Shown here in pieces: positions 17,234-26,716 of a stretch of DNA of 64,000 bases. How positions within the stretch are numbered: the first letter of the stretch is position 1; each line of letters opens with the position of its first letter. The stretch comes from Leptolyngbya sp. O-77 (GTDB lineage: Bacteria; Cyanobacteriota; Cyanobacteriia; Elainellales; Elainellaceae): NCBI RefSeq assembly GCF_001548395.1, contig NZ_AP017367.1, positions 5,183,001 to 5,247,000 on the forward strand. The letters are read 5' to 3'. The notes beneath the pieces were generated by a model. It was not told the origin of the DNA and made no database searches. It was given only the letters and a program-made list of their open reading frames with translations. The translations under genes were made by a program, and so were the position numbers.

Positions 17234-18640
17234 CTACCCGCCCGCGCCAAGGGCGATCGCCCCCAGTCCCAAACACGATACCAGCGTTGTGAACAGCGCC
17301 CGATAGACCCAGCGCATGGACTCTGCACAGTGCTGCTGCAAAAGCGGCTGGATGCGATAAAAGGCGATCGCCCCTAGAGCAGTGCCCACCAGACCCACCA
17401 ACACAGCGGCGATCGCGCTAGTGGAAGCCCCCTGAAGGATCAACAGCGGCCCAAACAGCAGCAGCCAGCTCAGCACAACGTGTCGCATGACCTGCCACTG
17501 ATGGCGACGGCTCCAATAGCGGACAGGTGACAGACTCGCCACACAAATCACCGCCAGATTCACCGCAAACGCGAGGGTGTAGGGATAAATCAACTGTGGC
17601 CGGTCAAACGTTTGCGCCAGAAACAGCCACAGCAGCCCCGCCGCCGCCACACTCAGTACGGCATAGACATTGTGAATGCGCGTCCAGGCGTTTGAGTCGG
17701 CTTCTGTGGGCTGCCAGACCATAACGGCTTTTTCGGCGGGGCTGAGGGGCTGCTGTGGGGTAGGACGGTAGATCAACAGGGGATAACACAACACCAGCGT
17801 CAGCGGAGCCAGCAGCCACGGCCAGCCGCCAACCGACCAGCAAAAATAGCCCACCAGCGCCGCCCCCAGCAGCGCCCCATCGTTGAGTGTTGTGTGACTG
17901 CGCCACAGCCAGAGAAACCCGATCAGTGCGCCCAGCACAACCAGCCGCGTCACTAGGGCGGGCGTATCCATTGCCAGGTGGGTTTGCAACAGCAAAAAGC
18001 TGCCCAGCGGAATGAACAGATTGTCGAGTCCCTGCCAGGCGATCGCCTCGATCAGCATCACCAGTAGCCCCAAGATTGTGGCAATCAGCAGCGATTCGGG
18101 TCGCCCCGCCTCGCTAAATAGCAGCAGCGGCACATGCACGCTAAAAAACGTCGCCATGAAGAAGCTGAGCGATCCTTCGGTGCTTTTGTAGCCCTCGGTG
18201 GCGACGTAGCGCATCTGTCCATAGCGCGTCCCCACCAGCGCCGCCGCCGCATCGGCCAGCGCCAGGATCAAAATTGGAATAACGTAAAGCAACGGCTGGC
18301 CCGGCGTGAGGGCAAACAAGATCACCACCGACAGCGGAAAATAGACCTCGCCGAGCGATCGCCGCCCCACGCCCCCCAGCACCGACCCCAACCCTTGCGC
18401 CAGCGGTCGATAGAGCCGCAGGGTCATCAGCCAGGCGATCGCCAGTCCGCCCAACACCGCCACCTGCCAAACCGACTCAAAGAGCCAGGGAAACGTCAGC
18501 GTCACCATTCCCATTGGAATGTGCAAGAGCTTCCGCACCAGTTCTGGATTGGGTCGCGCCGTCTGCTGCCAGCGTCGCAGCGCCAGCATCAGCCCACTAA
18601 GGATGAGTAAGATCAGGGGAATGTTTAGCCAGGCGTTCAT
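17234..18640 (-). CDS. Phytol kinase-like polytopic membrane protein
   Basis: 468 residues, about 14 hydrophobic segments. The N-terminal half (1-230) matches the dolichol/phytol kinase family: ELVRKLLHIPMGMVTL near 35-50, SLGEVYFPLSVVILFAL, LADAAAALVGTRYGQ, YKSTEGSLSFFMATFF and AIAWQGLDNLFIPLGSF. This family phosphorylates phytol (VTE5) for chlorophyll-phytol salvage into tocopherol. The C-terminal half (about 240-468) adds further helices, beginning LNDGALLGAALVGYFCWSVGGW, faintly like DUF92 (the phytyl-phosphate kinase VTE6 family). If so it would be a two-step fusion, but this is weak. About 200 residues longer than simple phytol kinases. Confidence 0.78.
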   Translation of the reverse strand: MNAWLNIPLILLILSGLMLALRRWQQTARPNPELVRKLLHIPMGMVTLTFPWLFESVWQVAVLGGLAIAWLMTLRLYRPLAQGLGSVLGGVGRRSLGEVYFPLSVVILFALTPGQPLLYVIPILILALADAAAALVGTRYGQMRYVATEGYKSTEGSLSFFMATFFSVHVPLLLFSEAGRPESLLIATILGLLVMLIEAIAWQGLDNLFIPLGSFLLLQTHLAMDTPALVTRLVVLGALIGFLWLWRSHTTLNDGALLGAALVGYFCWSVGGWPWLLAPLTLVLCYPLLIYRPTPQQPLSPAEKAVMVWQPTEADSNAWTRIHNVYAVLSVAAAGLLWLFLAQTFDRPQLIYPYTLAFAVNLAVICVASLSPVRYWSRRHQWQVMRHVVLSWLLLFGPLLILQGASTSAIAAVLVGLVGTALGAIAFYRIQPLLQQHCAESMRWVYRALFTTLVSCLGLGAIALGAGG

Positions 18641-18740
18641 GCAGGAGAGGGCAACATCAGGGACTTGCCTCGATCATCGCATTTCTCTGGGATGACTGGG
18701 AAATAGCATCCATTCTCCACAGACGCTTGACTGACAATTC

Positions 18741-18808
18741 AAAATTGCAAATCTAAAATCGCAAATCTAAATAAAATCGCAAATCTAAAATCGCAAATCC
18801 AAAATCGA
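18741..18808. repeat. AAATCGC/AAATCTA tandem repeat
   Basis: Reiterated GCAAATC/TAAAATC units between the histidine kinase gene and the phytol kinase-like gene. Same class as 51-88 and the nifX-nifN gap. Confidence 0.75.
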
Positions 18809-18842
18809 GAATCGACAGGGTTGGAGGCGATGCGCTTCTGCA

Positions 18843-20021
18843 TTACCGTCTGGGCAGGTTTGTGGCGACTGGATGGCTCTGGCGGCGAGGAATTTGGATT
18901 ATGAACTCTGTGCCTTCATTCAGCTTAGAACGACACACAAGCTGACCATGATGCTGGTCGGTGACAATCTGGTAGCTAATCGACAGCCCCAACCCCACGC
19001 CGTGACCAACAGGCTTGGTTGTGAAGAATGGGTTGAATAAACGAGAGCGATCGCCCTCTGCAATACCAATTCCATTGTCAATCACATGAATCGCCACGGA
19101 GTCGCCGATTTGGCGGGTTTTCAGCGTGATTTGTGGCGTTGGCTTGGTTCCTTCGGTTTTGCGATATCGTTCCTGCACCGCATCAATGGCGTTAGCCAGC
19201 AGGTTCATAAACACTTGATTTAACTTACCCGGATAACATTCAACCAATGGCAACGGCTCAAAATCTTTGATGATTTTGACTTCGGGCAGGTTGCCGCAGG
19301 CCTTGAGCCGATGTTGCAGAATCATCAGGGTGCTTTCTAAGCCCTCATGCAGGTCTGCGTCTTTAAAGTCGGCTTCGTCGAGGCGCGAAAACGTGCGGAG
19401 CGATCGCACGATATCGCTGATCCGCTTGGTGCCTATCTGCATCGATTGCAGCACCTTGGTTACATCCTCTCGCAAAAACTCCAGATCCACCTCTTCGAGC
19501 AACGCCTGGATGCTGGGGGTTGGAATTGGATAAGCGTCTTGATAAGCAGTGATAATCCGCAGGAGTTCCCGGACGTAGGTTTGCATGTAGTTCACGTTGC
19601 CATGCACAAAACCCACAGGATTGTTAATCTCGTGAGCGATCCCTGCAACTAACGTTCCCAGCGCCGACATTTTTTCAGCTTCAATCAACTGAACTTGCGC
19701 CTGCTGCAACTGTGAAAGGGTTTGCTCTAGTTCTTCCCCGCGCCGCGCCAGCGCGGCCCTCGATGCCTCTAGCTCTGTAATCACGTTCCGCATGAGTCTT
19801 TCAGAGCGATCTACGTTGGTTTCCAGAATCTGGCGATCGCGCTCTGAGCGTTCCAGCTTTTTACGGAGAATCCGGTTTTCTTTCTCCAACGCTGCCAGCA
19901 CTTGTGCAGGCGTGAGTTCATCTCCCCCTTGGCGTTCGACAGACCGCAAGGATGTAGAGTTAACGTGATTCCGAGCCAGAGCAGGAGAGGGAAGAGCAAC
20001 GGGCGTTTGGGCAATATCCAT
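18843..20021 (-). CDS. Sensor histidine kinase with coiled-coil input
   Basis: 392 residues, soluble. A coiled coil runs from about 36 to 118 (LEKENRILRKKLERSERDRQIL onward). The dimerisation/phosphoacceptor segment has His130 in LVAGIAHEINNPVG, a class typical of cyanobacterial hybrid kinases. The HATPase domain covers about 200-385: NLLANAIDA (N box), VIDNGIGIAEGD (G1), FFTTKPVGHGVGLGLSI (F and G2). No transmembrane or PAS/GAF domain, so the signal must come from a partner. Its ATG follows immediately after the TAG of the upstream FIST gene, which strongly suggests coupled translation and that the FIST protein is the sensor. Confidence 0.93.
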   Translation of the reverse strand: MDIAQTPVALPSPALARNHVNSTSLRSVERQGGDELTPAQVLAALEKENRILRKKLERSERDRQILETNVDRSERLMRNVITELEASRAALARRGEELEQTLSQLQQAQVQLIEAEKMSALGTLVAGIAHEINNPVGFVHGNVNYMQTYVRELLRIITAYQDAYPIPTPSIQALLEEVDLEFLREDVTKVLQSMQIGTKRISDIVRSLRTFSRLDEADFKDADLHEGLESTLMILQHRLKACGNLPEVKIIKDFEPLPLVECYPGKLNQVFMNLLANAIDAVQERYRKTEGTKPTPQITLKTRQIGDSVAIHVIDNGIGIAEGDRSRLFNPFFTTKPVGHGVGLGLSISYQIVTDQHHGQLVCRSKLNEGTEFIIQIPRRQSHPVATNLPRR

Positions 20022-21185
20022 CTAAGCGGTTCCTAGCAGCAGGGTGACAAACGTGGAATGATGCGCTCGAGAAGGGGTATTTGGAGTTACGGGGGCGATT
20101 TCGCCGTAGGTATAGAACCCGGCAGTAGCAGGCATTTGCGGCAGCGCTTCTTGCACCAGCTTGTATTCTTGCTGAGTCCGCAAGCCTAAGAGCGTATGAC
20201 GTACACAGCAGGAAAAGAGGAGTACGGCTTCCACGTGCTGTCCCGGATAGCTATCTAGGGCGGCCTGCATCGAAGCGCGTGCGCCTTCGAGAATCTCGTC
20301 CCGGCTGCTTTTGGCAATTTGCACCTGAGCGTTTTTGGGCCAAATAGGAATAGACCGGATGCTGCCCGTTTCTGGATCAAACCCAATGGAAGCCCGGAGA
20401 TAATAACCTTCAACCCCCTCTTCCCAAACGGCCAGCGGAAACTCGGTCGAGGGCAGCAAATCGTTCATGTAGCGCTGATAGAACTCCAGCGCTGGCCGGT
20501 GGTCAATTTCCTGGAGAAGATGCCCATCGGTGCGGGTGATGTTGCCTTTTGCGCCGACGGGCATCCAGCCGTGGGCCACGCCATGACCCAGCTTCAGGTC
20601 TCCAAAAAATAGCAGCAGCGGAATTGCATCCGTCAGCACTTCGGAGCCATAGAACTGATAGGTTTTTTGGAACTGGCTTTGGTCGCCCGCGAAGCCGCCG
20701 AAGAGCGGAACCGAGTCACCCAGGGCTTTTTGTAAATGAGCAACGACCAGAGGGCTATCGTAGGTCAGGCTTTCGGGAAACGTAAGGCAGAGGGATGGAA
20801 CCGCATCGGGAGGCAGGTTGAGGCTTTCGCGAGCCTGAGCGATCGCCCGTTGAATCGCCGCATCCGGATCACGCGAGAGTCCATAGCCTACGCCTGCACC
20901 AATGGAGAGCGTATCTGAGGCGATCGCCATTAGCACCACTGAGTCTTGCTGAAATGCCAACTCAGACGACAGTTCACCATCAGTGGTGCAGCCGACGACG
21001 ACCATCTCTGGAAATGACGCTCTCAGGGTTTCGAGAACCAGACCGTGGTCAAAATCGAGTGCTGCAAACAGGATGCCAACCTGGGGCGATCGCCCCTGAA
21101 GCTTTGTCTGACACTGCTCAATCACGTCCTTTGCAGCCGCATACGCATCCGGATCGTCGCTATGGCCGATGGCAACCGTTAACAC
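20022..21185 (-). CDS. FIST domain sensory protein
   Basis: 387 residues from the GTG at 21185, which has AAGGAG six bases upstream; the frame stays open 14 codons further but without a ribosome site. It contains an N-terminal FIST domain (about 25-210: VVVGCTTDGELSSE, FGGFAGDQSQF) and a C-terminal FIST_C domain (about 215-380: EIDHRPALEFYQRYM, VLLFSCCVRH, GFYTYGEIAPV). FIST proteins are thought to bind small ligands such as amino acids and feed signals to kinases. The stop codon abuts the start of the histidine kinase (TAG-ATG), so the two form a sensor/kinase unit. A response regulator is not adjacent. Confidence 0.92.
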   Translation of the reverse strand: MLTVAIGHSDDPDAYAAAKDVIEQCQTKLQGRSPQVGILFAALDFDHGLVLETLRASFPEMVVVGCTTDGELSSELAFQQDSVVLMAIASDTLSIGAGVGYGLSRDPDAAIQRAIAQARESLNLPPDAVPSLCLTFPESLTYDSPLVVAHLQKALGDSVPLFGGFAGDQSQFQKTYQFYGSEVLTDAIPLLLFFGDLKLGHGVAHGWMPVGAKGNITRTDGHLLQEIDHRPALEFYQRYMNDLLPSTEFPLAVWEEGVEGYYLRASIGFDPETGSIRSIPIWPKNAQVQIAKSSRDEILEGARASMQAALDSYPGQHVEAVLLFSCCVRHTLLGLRTQQEYKLVQEALPQMPATAGFYTYGEIAPVTPNTPSRAHHSTFVTLLLGTA

Positions 21186-21544
21186 AGCATTCTCCTTTGA
21201 AACTGACCAGCATTGCAGGCCGCACAAACCCCATGCTGCCGGGAATCAGCCGGGAGCGCTATCCCCAGCGACGCAGCAGTAAGGGCATCAGCCCGTGTAA
21301 CTATTCAAATTATGAGTTTTGGAAAAAGCTGATGACATCGGCAACAGGTCAGCCAGTTGGCGGAACTCCAAATAACTTAGCCAATTCCTCAAAAAAACGC
21401 GGAGTTGCGTGAGCTTTTAATGGGTGTCTCTCGACAGTTGCCTTTCAATGCCTTTCCTTTCAATGCCTTTCAATGATCTAGTCTGTACTGGCAGCGTTTC
21501 CTGCTCACTTAGTACACTGGCATGAGTATTGGCGAGCTAAACTC
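21186..21544. other. Divergent intergenic region
   Basis: Between the FIST gene (minus) and the TPR-CHAT gene (plus). It holds a small direct repeat (TGCCTTTCAATG, TGCCTTTCCTTTCAATG, TGCCTTTCAATG at about 21437-21475). No gene is supported. Promoters for both flanks are expected here. Confidence 0.5.
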
Positions 21545-24500
21545 ATGACGCTAAAACAGCACAACCGCATGGCAGCCCTGCTGCTGGCATGGCTCTTGGG
21601 CGGACAAATGCCAAGACTCGCGTTTGCTGCCGTGCCTGCAACCACAGAGCGATCGCCCGGACAGATTACCGCTCCCCGCGTGACCCGATCGCCAGCAGCG
21701 CCGACGCTGGCAGATGCCGAACGGCTGTATGAGGAGGTAAATCAACTGTATGCCCAGGGGCGCTATGAAGCAGCGCTAGACCGAGCAAAACAGGCGCTTC
21801 GAGTGTTGGAACAGGTGTTGCCATCGACTAATCCCAATATTCCCCACGGATTTAACCAGGTGGCGGTGCTGCTGAGTTTGCTAGATCGCCATGAAGAAGC
21901 CGAAAGCTATCACACGATGGCTCGCTTGCTGACTCGCGGAGGAAAAGGCACACCGATTGCGCCCGCGGCTCTTGCTCAACTAGCCCAGACCTTCCCCCAG
22001 AATGTGGTTGGGCAACTGGATGTCCGCAGCTTGCAGGCAAATCGTCACGATTATCTAGAAGTCTTTGAGCCTGTGCTGTCCAGCGTAGCGCTTTCCCAAT
22101 TGCCCCAGATGCCGCTGACGGGGGGCTATTTCAACCTCCACCAGTTTGATGGCGTGGCAGGGCAGACGGTCAACCTGGCGGTCACAAGCGAGGATCTCGA
22201 TGATTTAATCATTTTTGTATTTAGCCGCCAGCAGGGGTTTATCGCCGCCGCCAGCGGTCGAGCAACTCAGATTTCCCTATCGCTCGAAGACGCGGGCCCT
22301 TATCAGGTGACGGTGGGGTCTCGGACAGCGGGCCGCACGGGGCGCTATCGCGTGTGGTGGGGCAACGCCAGCGGCACGGCTACAAACGCCCTCACCTATC
22401 GGGGAGAACACAATCGGGTGCCCAGGGGCGGGGAATATTCCCTGGATAGCCTGTATACCCTGGCAGCCCCAAACCTGGAAGAGCATATTGCGCGGTTGCG
22501 GGCTGAGAAGGGCGATCGCCATCCTGAGGTGGTTGAACCGCTCATCTCCCTAGCGACAACTTACGTCCTGGTAGAGCGTTGGGCCGATGCGGGCAGCGCC
22601 TATGCAGAAGCTCTGGAGATTCTGCGGGCCCAGCGTGACCCCAATCCTCAGCACCTAGCCCAAGCGCTCGACGGCATCGCTTCGATGGCCTACCAGCAGG
22701 GAGATTTGGAACGAGCCGCAGCCCTGTATCAAGAGGCGCTTTCCTTAGAACGGGCCAGGCTGGGGCGGACTGCACTGCTGAATGGGGAGGAAGGCTTTGT
22801 AGCGCAGCGGGCGATCGCCGCCAGATTGCTGTTCCTGGTTCAGATTTACCAGGCTCAACAGCGCTACGACGAAGCAGAACCGCTGCTCATCGAGATGATT
22901 GACCTCGCCAGGCGCTTCAACCAGCCGTCAGAACGGGCCATTTTCCTAGAGGCAGCGTCCACCATCTATCGCACCCAAGGCCGCAATGCCGAGGCAGACG
23001 CTTTAGCTTTAGAAGCATTTGCAGGTCAGCCGACCGCGCCCATAGAGAGTTCTCCCCGCGATCCACACCAGCTCAATGGTCGAGCGCTGACACACCATAG
23101 CCAGGGACGCTACGACGAGGCCGAACGCCTCTACCGTCAGGCCCTGGACGCAGCAGAGACTTTGTATAGCGGCGATCTGCAAGCCTTCCGAGCGTCCATT
23201 GCGTCCATTTTTTACAACCTTGCGGGTCTATATCAGGCCCAGGGAAAAATCCCGGCTGCGCTGGAGGTTTTGCAAGCAGGCATCGCCCTAGAGCAGCAAG
23301 AGTTTGATCGCCGCCTGGCCACACTGAATGAAACAGCACGACAGCGCTATACCGCCTCGGTGGCCAACACGCTGAACCACGCGATTTCGCTGCATCTAAA
23401 AACCGCGCCAAACGACCTGGCTGCGGCTCAGCTGGCGGCGACAACGCTGCTCCGCCGCAAGGGACGGGTGCTGGAGGCAGGCATCACTACCCTGACGCTG
23501 CTGGAGCAAAACCCCAACCCGGAAGATCAGCGGCTATTGTCCGAACTGGATCGGCGGCGGCAGCAAGTTGCAGAAATTATCTTTGCAGAACAGGGGGCTT
23601 CTCCCCAAGCGCAGGTTCAACTGAGGACGCTGCGGAGCCAAATCGATGAGATCGAAGCCGTGCTAGCCCGTCGCAGCGCGGCCTTGGCTGGGGATGCGCC
23701 GCTGGTGAACCTGGCAGACATTCAGGCCCGCCTGCCGGCCGATGGCGCGTTGGTGGAGTATGTGCGCTACCGCCCCTTTGACCCCCGTAATCCCCTGGGG
23801 CAAAAGCCAGCTAGCACCCTAAGTGACTGGAGTGACAGAGGATTTGGCGACCCCCGCTATGCGGCCTATGTGCTGCTGCCGTCTGGGGACGTGCGCTGGG
23901 CCGATCTGGGAGAGGCAGCCGCCATTGATGGACAAATTCAGAGATTCCTGGAATTTTTGCGCTGCGGAGAGCGACGGGCCACGCCCTGCTATGAACCTGA
24001 ACAGTTGAAACCTGTTGCCCAGACGCTTTATCAACTGATTTTTGCACCTGTTCAGGCCCACTTGGGGAACGCCAGCCATGTGCTGATTTCTCCCGATAGC
24101 CAGCTTAATCTGGTGCCCTTTGCGGCGCTGGTGGACGGGCAAAATCGCTACCTGATTGAAACCTACACCCTGACCTATCTCACCAGTGGGCGCGATTTGC
24201 TGCGGCAACCGCACGCGGCTCCCCCGCAGCAGCCCCCGGTGGTGTTGGCGAATCCAGACTTCGACACTGCCGATGCCCAGGGCGTGATTCAGGTGGCCTC
24301 CGCCAGTCGCGGAGGAGCGCGATCGCCCGATATGGGCAGTCTGCGATTTGGGCCTCTGGAGGGCAGCGCCCTGGAAGTGGCAGCCATTCGTCCCTGGCTG
24401 GGGGAAAAAGCGGTGGTGCTGACCGAGGCCAAAGCTACAGAAAATGCCCTCAAGCAGGTGCAGGGGCCGAGCATTTTGCACCTGGCTACCCACGGATTCT

Positions 24501-25000
24501 TTTTGCAGGATGTCGCGGTTCCCCCACCAGAGACAGCCGTTAGAACACCAGCCCAGCCCGCCAATCGGGTCGAAAATCCGCTGCTGCGGTCGGGGCTGGC
24601 CCTGGCCGGCTTTAACCAGCGGGAGAGCGATGGCGAAGATGGCGTACTCACGGCCCTGGAGGTGGCCAGTCTGAACCTGCGGGGGACGCGCCTGGTGGTG
24701 CTGAGCGCCTGCGAAACCGGCCTGGGGGATGTGGCCGATGGCGAAGGGGTTTACGGGTTGCGACGGGCTTTTGTGTTGGCAGGGGCCGAAAGCCTGCTGA
24801 TGAGCCTGTGGCAGGTGGGCGATCGCCGCACCGCTGACCTCATGCAGCAATATTACGAACGCCTGGCCCAAGGAACCGGGCGCAGCGAGGCCCTGCGTCA
24901 GATACAACTTGCCGCTCTAGAAAATCCAGCCCATCGCCATCCCTACCACTGGGCTGCTTTTTTCCTTTCGGGTCAGTGGACTGCAACGGAGCCACTCTAA
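21545..25000 (+). CDS. Secreted TPR-CHAT caspase-like protein
   Basis: 1151 residues. Signal peptide about 1-29. A first TPR pair spans about 55-120. A PPC-like beta domain spans about 150-275 (NVVGQLDVRS, GGYFNLHQFDGVAGQTVNLAV, RTGRYRVWW). A longer TPR array spans about 315-600 (AYAEALEILRAQ, ALYQEALSLERARLG, RLYRQALDAAETLY). A helical linker leads to the C-terminal CHAT domain (about 830-1148) with the catalytic His in ILHLATHGFF and Cys in VVLSACETGLGDVADGEG. CHAT domains are caspase-clan (C14) peptidases. With a signal peptide this one would act in the periplasm or outside. It is 357 bp upstream of the DUF1822/CHASE2/DUF928 operon on the same strand. Substrate unknown. Confidence 0.9.
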   Translation: MTLKQHNRMAALLLAWLLGGQMPRLAFAAVPATTERSPGQITAPRVTRSPAAPTLADAERLYEEVNQLYAQGRYEAALDRAKQALRVLEQVLPSTNPNIPHGFNQVAVLLSLLDRHEEAESYHTMARLLTRGGKGTPIAPAALAQLAQTFPQNVVGQLDVRSLQANRHDYLEVFEPVLSSVALSQLPQMPLTGGYFNLHQFDGVAGQTVNLAVTSEDLDDLIIFVFSRQQGFIAAASGRATQISLSLEDAGPYQVTVGSRTAGRTGRYRVWWGNASGTATNALTYRGEHNRVPRGGEYSLDSLYTLAAPNLEEHIARLRAEKGDRHPEVVEPLISLATTYVLVERWADAGSAYAEALEILRAQRDPNPQHLAQALDGIASMAYQQGDLERAAALYQEALSLERARLGRTALLNGEEGFVAQRAIAARLLFLVQIYQAQQRYDEAEPLLIEMIDLARRFNQPSERAIFLEAASTIYRTQGRNAEADALALEAFAGQPTAPIESSPRDPHQLNGRALTHHSQGRYDEAERLYRQALDAAETLYSGDLQAFRASIASIFYNLAGLYQAQGKIPAALEVLQAGIALEQQEFDRRLATLNETARQRYTASVANTLNHAISLHLKTAPNDLAAAQLAATTLLRRKGRVLEAGITTLTLLEQNPNPEDQRLLSELDRRRQQVAEIIFAEQGASPQAQVQLRTLRSQIDEIEAVLARRSAALAGDAPLVNLADIQARLPADGALVEYVRYRPFDPRNPLGQKPASTLSDWSDRGFGDPRYAAYVLLPSGDVRWADLGEAAAIDGQIQRFLEFLRCGERRATPCYEPEQLKPVAQTLYQLIFAPVQAHLGNASHVLISPDSQLNLVPFAALVDGQNRYLIETYTLTYLTSGRDLLRQPHAAPPQQPPVVLANPDFDTADAQGVIQVASASRGGARSPDMGSLRFGPLEGSALEVAAIRPWLGEKAVVLTEAKATENALKQVQGPSILHLATHGFFLQDVAVPPPETAVRTPAQPANRVENPLLRSGLALAGFNQRESDGEDGVLTALEVASLNLRGTRLVVLSACETGLGDVADGEGVYGLRRAFVLAGAESLLMSLWQVGDRRTADLMQQYYERLAQGTGRSEALRQIQLAALENPAHRHPYHWAAFFLSGQWTATEPL

Positions 25001-25223
25001 ATGACTGAAGATGACTGAATAGGTGCTGAGTTCAGAGAACTATAGCCCTAAGGATTCAAGCTGATTCCCTGAATCCCCTTTGAGTTAGGAGGGAACTGGG
25101 GTAAAAGTCCCCCTTTTACTGCTTAAGGGAGATTTAGAAGGAACTGCGGCATACGTCCTCAGAGCAAAGTCCACTGGTGGGCTATTGCTACGGTTAAGTC
25201 GGGGTCGCCAGTATCGGGTGGCA
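25001..25223. other. Intergenic with degenerate hairpin repeat
   Basis: Contains AGTCCCCCTTTTACTGCTTA-type sequence followed by AAGGGAGATTTAGAAGGAAC (about 25106-25145), similar in composition to the hairpin element at 59204-59309. No gene seen. Confidence 0.45.
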
Positions 25224-25318
25224 TACAGCCTTTTCTGGCAGGATGAGGCACGCGCTGCCTTGACGAGGCGAGGGCTTCTTGACTGTTCGCGTCCCTCACT
25301 CGCTTCAAAAACGCTGTA
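25224..25318 (-). repeat. 95-bp palindromic element, copy 2
   Basis: TACAGCCTTTTCTGGCAGG at the left and CTTCAAAAACGCTGTA at the right, exactly 95 bp, in the opposite orientation to copies 1 and 4. It ends 39 bp before the start codon of the sigma-like gene, so it may supply or disturb its promoter. Confidence 0.85.
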
Positions 25319-25357
25319 CATATCGGATTGAAACGCTGCTGAACGGTCACCAGATTC

Positions 25358-26716
25358 ATGGATAACGTTTTTCGCTATTGGCAACTCATGCGGCTGACCA
25401 GCACGGGCCAGCCCCAACCCATCGAAATTTCCACAGTGAAAACCTGGCTAGAGGAAACCTATCCTGATACGTTGCTCGGCTCAGAAGGGGCGGATCGCAA
25501 GCTGCAAAAGACGTTACTGGGAGTTTGGCAGGGGCAGGGCGAAGGTTCTGAGTTGGCCCAGATGAGCCTGCGCTGCTGGATCTCGCACCAAATTCGCAAT
25601 AGCTGTGTCGGTTTAGCCCAGCGCTATGGCGATCGCCACGGGTTTGCTGCAACCGATTTGTTTCCGCTGGTGCTGGATGACAATGGCCACGCGGCCCCCA
25701 GCTATCGTCCGCTCAGTTTAGAGATTTTAACCAGCTTTGACTCGACCAAAGCCAGCCTGGGCACCTGGTGCAGCCTGCTGACCAAGAGCCACCCGGCCCT
25801 GACTCGCCTGCTGCTCGAAAAGGGCATCTACTTGGCTAGCGACTGGGCTATTCTCAATGACACGGATCTGGATCAGGCGCGGCGCATTTTGGGAGAGTAT
25901 CACCTCTGTAGTGCCTTTGAGATTGATCAGGCAGTGACGCTACTAGAGCGCTATCAGGCGGTATATCAGCGCGATCGCATTCGCCAGCGGCAGGCCGGGC
26001 AAACCGGACGCTGCCCCGAACCAACCCCCGCCCAACTCCAGGAAATGATGCCCTCCCTCAGCCCCAAAGCGGTCAAAGCCCAACTCAAACACCTGGCCAG
26101 CCAACTGCGCCAGTACCGCATCCACGCCCGCAGTGGCAATCCCCAAATCTACCAGCCCCAGGACGACAGCGAGCTAGAGCGCCTGGGCGGAACTCAGACT
26201 GGTTTGGCAGCCGAAGACGACTCCAACACATTTCTCCATCGCTATCGTCAGGTACTCGATCAACTGCTCGGGCAGACCATTGCAGCGGCGATCGCCGCGA
26301 ATATGTCCCGCTTTAGCCGTCGCACCCCGCCCCAAGATCGGCCCTATGTCCAGGGGCTGTACCTGCGCCTCTGCGAGGGAGTCTCTATGACCCAAATTGC
26401 GCCCCGCATCGGGCTGACCTCTCAAGTGCAGGTCACGCGCCTGCTAAATCTGAAACGGCTGCGAGCGGACGTGCGCCATCTCCTAATTCCCCAACTCACC
26501 GCAGCGGTGCGGCAGGAAGCAGCAGAGTTGGTGTCTGCCGATCGTCTTCGAGACCTCGATGCCACCCTAGAAGCCGTTCTGTCTGAGCAAGTAGACACCC
26601 TGATGGCCGATGCCGCCGCCGAGGCCCAATCTCCCAAACCCCGCAAGGTCAAAAGTCGATTTGCCGATCGCCTCTGTGCCGAAATCCATGCTTTTATGAC
26701 AGGTCAAACCCCATGA
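25358..26716 (+). CDS. Sigma-70-like protein of the DUF1822/CHASE2 operon
   Basis: 452 residues, soluble, no signal peptide. It has features reminiscent of a sigma factor: a helical segment with SLRCWISHQIRNSCVGLAQRYG (about 70-91) like region 2, and a C-terminal helix-turn-helix (about 325-365: YLRLCEGVSMTQIAPRIGLTSQVQVTRLLNLKR) like region 4. The region between is Gln-rich and not typical, so I call it sigma-like, not a proven sigma factor. Its TGA overlaps the ATG of the DUF1822 gene (ATGA), making it the first gene of a coupled operon. It may regulate its own operon (inference). Alternative: a non-sigma DNA-binding regulator. Confidence 0.6.
   Translation: MDNVFRYWQLMRLTSTGQPQPIEISTVKTWLEETYPDTLLGSEGADRKLQKTLLGVWQGQGEGSELAQMSLRCWISHQIRNSCVGLAQRYGDRHGFAATDLFPLVLDDNGHAAPSYRPLSLEILTSFDSTKASLGTWCSLLTKSHPALTRLLLEKGIYLASDWAILNDTDLDQARRILGEYHLCSAFEIDQAVTLLERYQAVYQRDRIRQRQAGQTGRCPEPTPAQLQEMMPSLSPKAVKAQLKHLASQLRQYRIHARSGNPQIYQPQDDSELERLGGTQTGLAAEDDSNTFLHRYRQVLDQLLGQTIAAAIAANMSRFSRRTPPQDRPYVQGLYLRLCEGVSMTQIAPRIGLTSQVQVTRLLNLKRLRADVRHLLIPQLTAAVRQEAAELVSADRLRDLDATLEAVLSEQVDTLMADAAAEAQSPKPRKVKSRFADRLCAEIHAFMTGQTP

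Noticed and set aside
23819..24907. 362-residue minus-strand frame
   Set aside because: Antisense to the CHAT domain, including the catalytic motifs; no independent support.
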